Made by a program: the position numbers and the translations under genes | Notes under the pieces: generated by a model | Database searches by the model: none | What the model saw: the letters and a program-made list of their open reading frames with translations, nothing else | What the model was told of the DNA's origin: nothing | Shown: one piece after another, positions 54,417 to 64,000 of the stretch | How positions within the stretch are numbered: position 1 is the stretch's first letter | Layout: each line of letters begins with the position of its first letter | NCBI GenBank assembly: GCA_023334545.1 | Contig: JAADVB010000005.1 | Location: 62,001 to 126,000, forward strand | From: Salisapilia sapeloensis | Lineage: Eukaryota > Oomycota > Peronosporomycetes > Peronosporales > Salisapiliaceae | Reading direction: 5' to 3' | DNA: 64,000 nt

Positions 54417-55791
54417 ATGACAAGCGAGACGGATGAAAAGACACGAAAGCCAGAAGGTATGCACTTGTCTTCACTCTTCTTACGGCTGTATATGCTGATC
54501 TATATGGCTTGCAGACACACCGTTTAAGCAGCAAAAGCTCAAGGCGTGGCAACCCATTCTAACGCCAAATTGGGTCATTGGCACCTTTGCTGTCGTCGGT
54601 CTTATCTTTATACCCATTGGCGTCATTCTCCACTTTGAATCAGAAGGGGTATATTTCATGTGCATGCATATCATTCTATCTGTATACTTAGGTGCATTTT
54701 GGATCTAGGTGGTCGAGTACTCGATCCAATACGATGGAAATGGAATGAAAGATGCGAACTCGAGTAATATTGAAAATCTCGGGAGTGGATGCTACTTGGA
54801 TGAGGAAGATGATGGAGATACGTTTAACGTGACGAAGAGAGGGTGTCTCGTGAACTTTAAGATCGACAAGGACATGGTGGCTCCAGTCTACGTCTACTAC
54901 CAACTTGACAACTTTTATCAGAACCACCGTCGATACGTCCAATCTCGGAGTGACTCGCAGCTGCGTGGCAAGTATGTCGAGGACCCAACGAACTGTGATC
55001 CGATGAAAGAGACGCCAGACAAAGTCTACAAGTACAACAGCACAGGCGATCGTATCGATGATGATAAGAAAAGTTACCGTCTCAACCCATGTGGACTCAT
55101 CGCCAACAGCCTTTTCAATGGTACAAAACTTTTCTATCAAGTAACGACACGAGTGCTAACGACTTGAGGTATAGATATCTTTTGGGTGAACAGTCTGACG
55201 CTTCCGAATGGCAACATCTACTACCAAGAGAACGAGTACGATGGGGATGACTTGGTCAACGTCATGGATCAGACTGGCATTGCATGGAAAACGGATGTAG
55301 ACACGAAGTTTAAGAACTTGCCGGAAGATGAACGCAACGAGGAGGAAGAGCTGTACTTGTGGGAGAATGAAAAGTATCGGTACATCGTCCCGAAGTACGA
55401 AGGACAGGAGCCGATTGCGAACGTGACGGCATGGACGAAACCGGCACCATCCTTTGGTGTCCAGAACGAGCACTTTATTGTATGGATGCGGACGGCTGGG
55501 CTTCCAAGCTTCCGTAAGTTATACGGTCGCATCGATCAGGACTTGGATGCTGGCACGGAACTTCAGTTCCTCGTCTCAAGCAACTTTGTCGTGTCGACGT
55601 TTGAAGGCAAAAAGTCGCTCGTGATATCGACGACGTCGTGGTTTGGCGGTCGAAACCCGTTCTTAGGCATTGCCTACATTGTCGTGGGTGCATTGTGTAT
55701 GGTTCTCGCCATCCTCTTCTTTGCCAAGCATAAACTCAGTCCTCGGAAGCTCGGTGATACTAGTTACTTGGTCTGGAAGAACAACCATTAA
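54417..55791 (+). CDS. CDC50/LEM3 family P4-ATPase (flippase) beta subunit (4 exons)
   Basis: Exons 54417-54456, 54515-54648, 54709-55120 and 55175-55791; introns 58, 60 and 54 nt; 400 aa. Helper subunit for phospholipid flippases, needed for ER exit and activity. FKQQKLKAWQPILTP is the family's N-terminal signature, directly before TM1 (WVIGTFAVVGLIFIPIGVI). The large luminal loop has paired cysteines (GCYL, RGCLVNF, NCDP, NPCGLIANS), the YYQLDNFYQNHRRYVQSRS block and N-glycosylation sites. TM2 is LGIAYIVVGALCMVLAILFF, followed by a short tail (KLGDTSYLVW). Complete by comparison with the family. Confidence 0.95.
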
Positions 55792-55977
55792 ACTCTCTTT
55801 CTCTACTTTTTCTTTCTTTTCGACTTGTAGTATGTCCTATTGGAGATTCCTATGGAAGAAGAATGGAAATTACATTTGTACATGCTTCCAGTTAGTCTTT
55901 CTCTTACTTTGTATCATGTGTCTGGAGGATCTCATCGACGTGACGGTTCATGAACTTTATCAGAGAATTCCTCAGAC

Positions 55978-57259
55978 ATGGCGACGGACTACGCTTTGGT
56001 CGATCGAATTGGCAATGGGTCTTTCGGAGAAGTTTGGAAAGCGACGAGGATCGTGGATGGAGAGACTGTCGCGATTAAAAAGCTACGAGTACCGGATGAT
56101 GAACGTTTGAAGACACTCCCAGCGGCTATCTTCCAAGAGATCGAGGCCATGCGCCAGTTGGAACACCCCAGTGTACGACTAGAGCTTTATTTTGTCCATA
56201 TCCACCTCTTAGAGCTACTTCTAGATCGTCAGGTTAGAAGGCATACACGCTGAAGACTCTTACGTGTGTCTGGTGATGGAGTACCTGCCATTGGACTTGC
56301 ACACGGTAAGACTAGTCGACGCATACATATCGGAGACTTATCTGATGAAGCGTACTGGTGGGCTGTAGGTCATACACCGAAGCAAAGTCAGGTTTGATGA
56401 AAATGAGATTCGATGCATTATGAAAATGCTTTTGGAAGCTGTCGCCTGCTGCCATCACCACTCAATCATGCACCGGGTACGGGCATACCGCTCAGGCAGA
56501 AAATTCGACCAGCTATAACTTTCTTCTACGTAGGATATAAAGCCTGGGAACCTACTGCTTCACTTGGATGGAACGATGAAGCTGAGTGACTTTGGCCTTG
56601 CTACAGTCTACGTCGGCTCCGACGTCACTTACAATCACCAAGTTGCGACGAGGTGGTATCGGGCTCCCGAACTCTTGTTTGCAAGTAGGTGCTATGACCC
56701 AAAGGTGGACATTTGGTCCGTCGGCGCCATCTTCGCCGAGTTACTTAACCATGCTCCCCTCTTTGCTGGTCTCAGTGACATCGATCAACTCAATCGTATC
56801 TTTCAAGTATTAGGGAGCATCGAAGACCAATGGCCAGTACGTTTTAAAGACTACAAGCCCAGCTGCCATCTTACACATTGTGATCCTAGGAAGTAGTTCA
56901 TCTGCCAGATTACCACAAAGTAAGCTTCCCAGAATATCGATCCATCCCATTCACAGACGTGCTCCCAGACGCGAGTAAAGATGCACTCGATCTTTTATCA
57001 CGACTCCTAGCGCTAGATCCAAATCAACGTCTTTCCGCTAGCCAGGTATAGCTCCATCTCATCCTCTTTCTCCACATTTGTCTTAATGGAAACTTTGTAG
57101 GCACTACAGCATCCTTACTTGTCCTCAACGACACCCAAACGTCTTCTCTCCTTCCCTAGCGACCTTTCTATTGTATCACCTGAAAGCAGCAACCACTCTA
57201 TTGATGAACAAGAGTGGTCTCACCTCTTCTTTAACAACCCACTCCAAGCAACAGATTGA
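55978..57259 (+). CDS. CDK20/CCRK-like cyclin-dependent kinase (6 exons)
   Basis: Exons 55978-56172, 56225-56305, 56369-56476, 56534-56836, 56890-57045 and 57101-57259, each a whole number of codons, giving 333 aa. Kinase motifs: IGNGSFGEV, VAIKKLRV, MEYLPLDLHTVI, IMHRDIKPGNLLL and LSDFGLATVY. The T-loop is THR-like (NHQVATRWYRAPELL), and VDIWSVGAIFAELLNHAPLF follows. CDK20-type hallmarks are the HQVATRWYRAPE loop and the C-lobe run LPDYHKVSFPE with DVLPDASKDALDLLSRLLALDP. CCRK regulates cilium length and ICK/MAK kinases, which fits with IFT121 in the same window. Other CDKs (CDK7 group) are the alternative. Confidence 0.88.
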
Positions 57260-57306
57260 GACATTTAAATGCAAAAAAACTTTGTAATTCTCCATTTACC
57301 ATACCT

Positions 57307-59874
57307 CTACCTCCCATTCATCTGCGTCGCTTCTTCCATACGTTGTAACCACACATCACGTCCGACGCTCGCAGGTGCTCGAAAACGTAGCATTTCACCT
57401 GCTTCTGGCGGAACTAGCTTCATCTTCATTTCGTCCGTCCGACTCTTTTCGACCCGATAACCAGTTAATTGAATTGGACGAGCCGCCGGTTTCTCCCGCT
57501 CTTCAAAAGCACTCTTCGATCGATAGCACTTGAGCGTCCCATGGTCCAGGACGAAATAATACTGCCGCCATCGCTTCGTCATGAGGAACGCTCGACCTTC
57601 GTACCTTTCCAAGTACCCTTGGAAGACTCGATTACGATCCACCACACGTTCCCTCGTATCTTTCGTCTGCCTCATCGCCTGCACCGTACTCGCGTTGAAC
57701 GTATTTCGTTCCTGCATCGCTTGCTCCATACGCCGATGGATCTCTTCGATCTGTACCTGGACTTCATTGAATTTCTCAGAGTAAGTCGCTCGGAGCTGTG
57801 CTAGAGCCTCTTGCTGCTGCTCTGCATACACTCCGTCCCTCTTACTCATCGCTTTCATGTCATTCTTCTTCCCTTCCAAAGTCTCTTCCAGCTCATGGAC
57901 CTTATCTTCTTTCATCTCCATAACATAAGCGAATCGATCGTACTCCTTTTCACTCAAACTTTCCAATCGCTTCCTCACTGGTCCATCAAAGAACTCGAGC
58001 AAGAGTCGAGATGACATCGGACCTTTGGCTATGAAATGGTATTGAGACACCATAGCCTCGAGATTATTCTTGTACGTCAAGAGTTCAAAAGGAACTCTAG
58101 TTAATGGCGCCACTGGCTCCTTTGAGTTCGTATCGATTTGAATGACTGACATGCCGCGACTCACACGCGAGTGAGCGTTCTCTTGCTTCGACAGTTTGTC
58201 CGTCTCGGTCTTGGCGACTACGACGGAATGCAAATATCGGAGAAGTTCACCACAAAAGAAAGCTGACGCGGTCTTATTCGCAACTTCAAAACGCTCTTGT
58301 ACATGCTTAATGCGCTTCATCAAGTTCTTTTTACCGATGGAAAAGTCCAAGCGAGACGCGAGTTCAGCTAACGGCATGCGAGTGCAGTTTAAACCAGTCA
58401 CAAAGGAAGACAGAGGTTTGTTCATCTCGCCCACGGCTTCGTCATGCAACGCATCGAGCTTGTTTGTATCAAATGGCATCTTCTCGCTTTTCATATCACT
58501 AAATGCGTCTGGTACAGTGTACTCTTTTATCGGTGCATTCACTTGCTGCAATACAAGGTTCAAGTCGGTTGGAGCCGTGTCTTCCTCTACTTCCGATGGC
58601 ATGTCCTCTGGCGTTCCATTTAAGACAGTCTTTTGATTTGCTGATGGAAAGGTAGAGAAACGACTTTGGAAAGCCTTCTCAGCTCTCGTCTTGAGGTATT
58701 TGAAGATGCCAGTGTTCAGTGGTGTGTTATTGAGCGATGTGTCGCTTGTGATAGATGACGTGGAACTGGTGGGTGATGGCATCGGCTCTGTCTTCTTGAC
58801 CAAGTTACCAAACTCGTCGAATGCAGAGAATTTAGACTGTCTCGCATCGGATGTCTGACCTGTTTTCTCTAGTTTGCGTTCTGTCATGTCCACGAGGTAC
58901 TGGGCATCCACTTCCATACGTTCGTACACTTCGATACGAGCATGCATCACGTTACAATATCTAGCATATGCTTCTTGTAATAGAGCTTTCCAACACTGCA
59001 TCTGTACTTGTTCCACTAGTAGTTGTAAATTCCACTTTTCCTCGTCTTGGGAGATACAAGTCGCTAGTGCATGGCACAAAGAGGCAAACATGGACCCATT
59101 CATAAAGCGTCCGTAAAAAGCTTTCGTGTCAATATGTTCCTGTACGTGCCCAAGGACTTTGGAAGACGTCCATGGGAGTTGAGCTGATTCTGAAAACCCA
59201 GCACAAGGACGTAGACTAGAGGATTTGACGATGATACAGTCTCGAGTCGGCAGCCACTCTCCGACCATCATCTGTGCTTCCAACGCTTTCAACTCTTCCT
59301 CTGGCGTATATGCCGAATCGATGTTCTCCAAAACACTTTCAAAGTACTTGGTAGGCGATTCCGATCCATTCATGTGCTTGATCTTTAGGTCGATCGCAGC
59401 CCATGTGAGTTTCGGCATGAGTGCCTTGAGTAGATGCATTTCCTGGTCATTTTCTGGATTCTTGACAGGCTGAATAGCCTCTAGAAAGTGGGAGATGCAA
59501 GACAAAGCTTGGAAATGCCGCGTTTCCATCGGACTACCACTCACAACGATGACATGAGAGCTAAGCGCGAGGAGGAGACTTCCCCAAAAAGGTTCCGTCT
59601 GAAGGTCTACGTTTCGAAGGGTACAGACGAATGCAAAAGAGCCTTGACGCTGGACTTGGATGGGTGAACTAGATATGTAAAGACCGCGTTCGTCTACCAA
59701 ATCCGTATCGGTCGAAGCAAAGCAGTCTCCTCCACCATCTAGGACACCAACTAACGCAAATTTCTCCCGGCTGTATTTATCGCTCTCTAGTATCTCTCGA
59801 GCATTATCATGCAGGCGAATGGAGTGAAAATCATCGTCCGTGCATGTGCACAGCGGAACAAAAGCTTCCTCCAT
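57307..59874 (-). CDS. GBP-like (guanylate-binding protein) pseudo-GTPase with coiled coil and C-terminal PH domain
   Basis: Single exon, 855 aa from the ATG at 59874; the frame is open 33 nt further but without an ATG. The N-terminal ~230 residues follow the GBP large-GTPase layout: GLYISSSPIQVQ where the switch region should be, then GSLLLALSSHVIVVSGSPMET, and LTWAAIDLKIKHMNGSESPTKYFESVLE, aligned with the GBP WTVRDF...TPxEYL G4 region. The P-loop GxxxxGKS is missing and the G4 Arg-Asp has become Ile-Asp, so GTP binding is doubtful. A helical GBP-like middle (QVQMQCWKALLQEAYARYC) and coiled coils follow. A clear PH domain (about 750-850; GYLERYEGRAFLMTKRWRQYYFVLDHG) ends the protein. The GBP assignment is remote homology by eye. 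Confidence 0.62.
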   Translation of the reverse strand: MEEAFVPLCTCTDDDFHSIRLHDNAREILESDKYSREKFALVGVLDGGGDCFASTDTDLVDERGLYISSSPIQVQRQGSFAFVCTLRNVDLQTEPFWGSLLLALSSHVIVVSGSPMETRHFQALSCISHFLEAIQPVKNPENDQEMHLLKALMPKLTWAAIDLKIKHMNGSESPTKYFESVLENIDSAYTPEEELKALEAQMMVGEWLPTRDCIIVKSSSLRPCAGFSESAQLPWTSSKVLGHVQEHIDTKAFYGRFMNGSMFASLCHALATCISQDEEKWNLQLLVEQVQMQCWKALLQEAYARYCNVMHARIEVYERMEVDAQYLVDMTERKLEKTGQTSDARQSKFSAFDEFGNLVKKTEPMPSPTSSTSSITSDTSLNNTPLNTGIFKYLKTRAEKAFQSRFSTFPSANQKTVLNGTPEDMPSEVEEDTAPTDLNLVLQQVNAPIKEYTVPDAFSDMKSEKMPFDTNKLDALHDEAVGEMNKPLSSFVTGLNCTRMPLAELASRLDFSIGKKNLMKRIKHVQERFEVANKTASAFFCGELLRYLHSVVVAKTETDKLSKQENAHSRVSRGMSVIQIDTNSKEPVAPLTRVPFELLTYKNNLEAMVSQYHFIAKGPMSSRLLLEFFDGPVRKRLESLSEKEYDRFAYVMEMKEDKVHELEETLEGKKNDMKAMSKRDGVYAEQQQEALAQLRATYSEKFNEVQVQIEEIHRRMEQAMQERNTFNASTVQAMRQTKDTRERVVDRNRVFQGYLERYEGRAFLMTKRWRQYYFVLDHGTLKCYRSKSAFEEREKPAARPIQLTGYRVEKSRTDEMKMKLVPPEAGEMLRFRAPASVGRDVWLQRMEEATQMNGR

Positions 59875-59953
59875 GCTTGTCGTGAATTGTGTTTTACACT
59901 TGAACAAAGTATTCGGTGAACCTATCTAAGAAATTATATTTTATGCCTTTTCT

Positions 59954-62900
59954 TTAATCTTTCTTAAGATGTCGATTCCGCTGCGGACCATGTAGTCGTG
60001 CTTCGATGCGACCCAGGAGGTTCTCAGCTGAGGCTCGATGACGCATTTCGGCATGTGATGTCGCCACCGTGTCTATCTGCCATGTATGTGGCTGGTAGTC
60101 GTATTTCTCGGTCCTGGAGTTGAACTCGCCAGCTCGTTCGCCTGCTACCGTCCAGAGCGACACACTACCAAATTCGAGCACAGCAGCTAGTAGTGTCGAC
60201 TCTAACTCATGCTCTTGGTCGAATCGTACAACTTGCAGCTCTCGCACACGGAAACTCGAGTGTACTCTCCAGTAACTCACTCTTGTGATGAGCTGAGGAG
60301 GTAGGAAATCTAGCGGTGCGATACTCTCTGAATCATTCATTGCACCCGTTCGTAGCTTTTCCAAACGATCCACGAGTTTGTGCATGTCGTAGACAGCAAT
60401 TCCACTTTGGTTATCGCCTAAGCAAAGCAACTTTTTGTCGTTTGCCTCGCCACAAATCCATGCGACGGACGTTATGATACATTGTACTGCCATTCCTTTG
60501 TCTTTCGTTTGATCATGTTCCGTCAAAAACACTTTCTTTGCTTTTTCATCTACCTCTCTAGCATCTTTCCAACCGCCAACAGCTCGTTTGCGACTGCTAT
60601 GTGGAAATTCAAACACGATCTCGTATGGATACTTGGTCAATGGTGGTACGGCCGTAGAGCTCCAGATTGATACACAAGAGCTGCCATCGCCAACGCAGAC
60701 AAAGTATGGGAATGGATCTAAATACGTCAAAGATTTGACGCCAGACTCTTCATCGTTGCGAAAGCGATTCGATAGAGAAGTCAGTCGGTTCCGCGCGAGT
60801 AAAGCGCCATTCCGGAGGTTCCATACATGAACCATATTCGTTTCCGATGATGTAGTAATCATCATCTGCCGATCACATTGCGCTGCAAGACATGAAACTG
60901 GAAGCCTATTCGTAGCTGTGGAACGCGCAGCCAAAGGATACGTCTTGTCCGATTCTTGCATACAGTCTTTGAGAATGTTTAAAAGCGTGACGAAATCAAT
61001 GCATGCACCAAGACTGTCCTTTTTGTTGGTCGGCACAAGTGTCGAAGCGGAATTCGCTATCGAAGGCTTTTTGGACAGCATTTCGCGCAGCAATTTTGGT
61101 AATTTGTGCATACCGACGGCACCGCAATGGTCTCGATCTGCGCTTTGGAAGATAGTACGAAGTCGTGCAACCTCCGGGTTTCCAAAGTACCGTTCTAGAT
61201 GCTGTGGTACTTCGTACAATGAAACTCCTTCTGCGTCTTTAGAGTCTATGTGAGGTTTGTTTGGGCTTTTTATTGAGCTTGGAGCAGTCGTACGAGTTTG
61301 GTTCAGTCGTAAGATGACAGAGAAGTCAAGAGCGTTTGTGATTAAGATGCATCCAGCATCATCGCTCGATACAAGTCGATCACCTTTCTTCAGCGCCTGA
61401 ATAGCAGTCACTTCATTCGCTTCATGCACGTTTGGCTGGGAGGATAAAATAGAACCTGTCGGGATTGCTACCCGGCCAAGAGACCCGTTCGCGGTACCCA
61501 CACAGCACTCGAACCCTGTCTCTCGCTCTGCAGCACACGTCAAAGGTCCATTAATAGACACTATCGTTGAGTTGGTAAGTACTCCTGTGCCAGCATCCCA
61601 GCACTTCAGTTTCCATGGCGTTATCACCACAAACAAGTGTTGTTTGCGGTTATAAAAGAGATGCAAGACGGACGGTATCTCTTCAGTTTCCATATGTATA
61701 GTTGAGCCTCTGGTCTGCTGATGACGACCAGACATGCCGTTTGTTCCAATTTCGTGCTTATCTAGGAAATATACGGACGAGTGACCAATAGCTAGTCTCT
61801 CCGTAGATGTCATATACGTCATTGATCGCATAGACCTGCCACCAGTAACTGCTCGATTGCCATTTATGCGCTCATAATGCTCACGGCGGACGGTCTGGAC
61901 GGCAGCAAACTTCCGAAGATCCCAGATCTTGACCGTTCCTTTTTCATCTGCAGTCACGACAACATCGTCGGAGGAACTGAGCGTTTCAATACCAATGATA
62001 GGCGCGTCGTGCCCAGCTAGAAACCCAACGTTCTGCTCTAACCTTGGATTCCATACTTCAACTCGTTGATCTAACCCACCACTCACGAGATACCCGCTGC
62101 TTTGACAGTAAGCTAGCTGCGTCACGACTTTGCCTCGCCCACGCAGTGTCTTCGTCAAGCGGTTACTATTCAGGTCGATCATGTAGATATTGCCATCCAT
62201 ACTGGCATTTGCTAGCTGTGTAATGGGATCTAACACGAGCATTTTTGTCGTCACTGCACTTCCTTTGCTGAAAAAGGTGTTTAAACAAGTCAAGGTCTCG
62301 GTATTCCACGTGTGTACTTGACCCGTGGAACTGGAAGAGTACAAGATTGGAAAACAAGTATCATTGTGAGCAGCTAGTGTTCGTTGGGGAGATTCGGTTG
62401 GAATCTGTTGCTCAATCTCGAGCTGTTCCACATCGTAAAAAGTTAAGACTGGGGAAGTAGATGCAGTCACAAATGCTCGATGATTGGAAGAATAGGCGAC
62501 GTCCAGTACAAAGTGACTAGAACGCGATATATATCGTTAGCATGGTAAGTTCGATGATAGATTGGTGCTTAATACCTTGAGTGCAGTGATGTATGGGATT
62601 CAAGCTTGCAGCTAGCTGGGTTCATAACTTGGAAGCCTCTTGCTTTCTCGCTGAAGATAACCATCTTGTCTGGTTCATGAAAGTATTTCTACAAGAACAT
62701 ACATATCAAGCAAAGATTTTGTCATAAGCGCGATCAAAGTACCATGTTCAATAGCTCTGTCGTCAATTTACATACTGGAGGAGCAGAGTCCGGTACAAAC
62801 TATTTGCATACAAAATTTATTATTTGAGCACGCCAAGTATCGTTGTATCGCTGGTACCTTGGGAGTAGATTGGACATCCGACGCTAGTTTGAGCAGTTAG

Positions 62901-63806
62901 TAAACGTACATGAGTGGTGTTGCAAAGATTGGTTCTACCTTGAGATTGAGCAAGAAAGTCACTGAAACGATCCCAGGAAAGAGTGCCCTTCGTATTGATC
63001 TCTGCTTGATGAAATAGACATTGCAGCCGACTCACCAAGATCACCTGCAGGTACATGTGCTTTAAATAAACGGCATTGAAAGCTAGTATTATGTCACGTA
63101 CACGATCACTCTGTTGTATCTTCTCTTTTGGAAGTGCGCCTAAGAACTCTGCTACAAATTGCTCTTCATCCATCATACCATACTCTTCGAAAGCTTGCTG
63201 AAGACTCCTTAAGCCATCCATATCTGTTCAAATCTAAGATACATCTCCATCTATTCATCAATTCCAAATGTACCTAGCCAAGAGAGGACCGTTTCCAACG
63301 AGATTTTCTCACGTGCGTCCGACTTGTCTGAAAGTTGATTTCCTCCAGTGCATTGGGAACCACAGTCTAGGACATTCTTCACGACGCGTTGTTTCCGTTG
63401 CTGACGACCGCATTTCTGGCGTGGAGAGTGCTCAATTGCATGCTCCATTGCAAAGTCCATGACATCATTAGATGACTCCGATTGAGGCAAGGCAAGTTTG
63501 CTAAGATCTCGCAGTATTGGCAACCCTTGAATTTGAGGAAAGTAACTCGTGGTTTTGGCCAGCACCTTTTCGGCGTTTAAACCACTCCTCTTCATAGGCA
63601 CACTCGGGACGATGTCGAAAGTAGCGATAGGTTTTTTCGTTGACTTCCATTTCCACTGAATCTGTGTCCAGATGAGCAAAAGATGACAAGAAACAAATCA
63701 AACATCAAACCTGCTTCAATTGGTGTATCTTTCTTGAGTCATTCAAAAAACCCTTGGACTTGTCTCCTGGCGTTGATGCCAATGGCCGCTGAGGCAATTT
63801 GCTCAT
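59954..63806 (-). CDS. EF-hand and WD40 repeat protein (WDR49/EFCAB-like, 8 exons)
   Basis: Exons 63806-63711, 63661-63274, 63223-63102, 63044-62939, 62883-62812, 62774-62743, 62688-62576 and 62516-59954 give 1163 aa. The N-terminus is a basic/disordered start (MSKLPQRPLASTPG), then an EF-hand-like helical region (AFEEYGMMDEEQFVAEFLGA, INTKGTLSWDRFSDFLAQS). About 13 WD repeats follow: SSTGQVHTWNTETLTCLNT, GGLDQRVEVWNPRL, TADEKGTVKIWDLRK and others. An EF-hand-like insert (FQSADRDHCGAVGMHKLPKLL) lies at about 765-790, then more WD repeats. The domain order resembles WDR49/WDR64 and ciliary/axonemal WD-EF proteins. One intron (62811-62775) is only 37 nt and another (63101-63045, 57 nt) is a multiple of three. 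Confidence 0.75.
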
Positions 63807-64000
63807 CTTTCACTTGTTGATGAGGAAAATGAGGGAGTAATATCTCAAACATAAAGTAAAAATAGAATACTGATATCGTTTGCAACCGCTTCTCATGTTG
63901 CTTGCGCTTGCTTTAGTTTATACAAGTCTAGACTTCCGGTTCTAGTGTCTGATGATCCGTTTTTTCTAAGATATCTGCTGCTTGCATCTTCCAATCGCGG

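Overview
This window looks like nuclear DNA from an oomycete with a very compact genome, most likely a white rust (Albugo-like). Three things point that way. The genes are spliced eukaryotic genes. The S-adenosylmethionine synthetase promoter carries the oomycete initiator plus flanking element (GCTCATTTTCAAATT). The introns are tiny: more than 60 could be read, nearly all 46-62 nt, with GTA-type donors and TAG/CAG/AAG acceptors. Intact ciliary genes (IFT121/WDR35, CDK20) suggest a species that still makes swimming zoospores. The species call is an inference. No mobile element, CRISPR array or prokaryotic operon was recognised.

Layout. 1-6.4 kb: 3' end of an unknown gene, TRAPP subunit BET3, a FAN-type BEACH-WD40 protein, LSm6 and TMEM18. 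6.4-13.2 kb: nicotinate phosphoribosyltransferase, a double cytochrome-b5-like/ankyrin protein, a homocysteine S-methyltransferase and an ACBD6-like acyl-CoA-binding/ankyrin protein. 13.2-16.4 kb: a two-TM protein with a cold-shock-like tail, a many-exon unknown gene, and about 1.3 kb of stop-interrupted protein-like sequence. 16.4-28.4 kb: IFT121, a large acidic membrane protein, a mitochondrial PPR-type protein and a GH30 glucocerebrosidase. 29.4-37.4 kb: a small ankyrin protein, a shugoshin in about ten short exons, a probably myristoylated CaM-kinase-like kinase, a multi-pass membrane protein, RMI1 and a GSTCD-like methyltransferase. 37.8-42.9 kb: SAM synthetase, a Vps39/Vps3-family tether and a U2 snRNA gene. 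44.2-64 kb: an RCC1-IQ-WW composite protein, a PI4KIIIbeta-type lipid kinase with an N-terminal membrane domain, a FET-like RRM protein, a CDC50 flippase subunit, CDK20, a GBP-like pseudo-GTPase with a PH domain, and an EF-hand/WD40 protein.

The genes are mostly housekeeping and do not form one pathway. Themes recur: membrane traffic and lipids (BET3, FAN, Vps39/Vps3, PI4K, CDC50, ACBD6-like, glucocerebrosidase), cilium (IFT121, CDK20), chromosome biology (shugoshin, RMI1), splicing/RNA (LSm6, U2, FET-like) and the methionine cycle (homocysteine methyltransferase, SAM synthetase). Genes are packed tightly: several convergent pairs have stop codons only 11-60 nt apart, and LSm6/TMEM18 share a 97-nt divergent promoter.

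Exon coordinates were derived by hand from splice signals, frame continuity and family conservation. They are internally frame-consistent but not checked against transcripts. The strongest novelty candidates are the shugoshin with two tandem C-terminal boxes, the GBP-like protein that lost its P-loop, the PI4K with a membrane domain, and the RCC1/IQ/WW composite.
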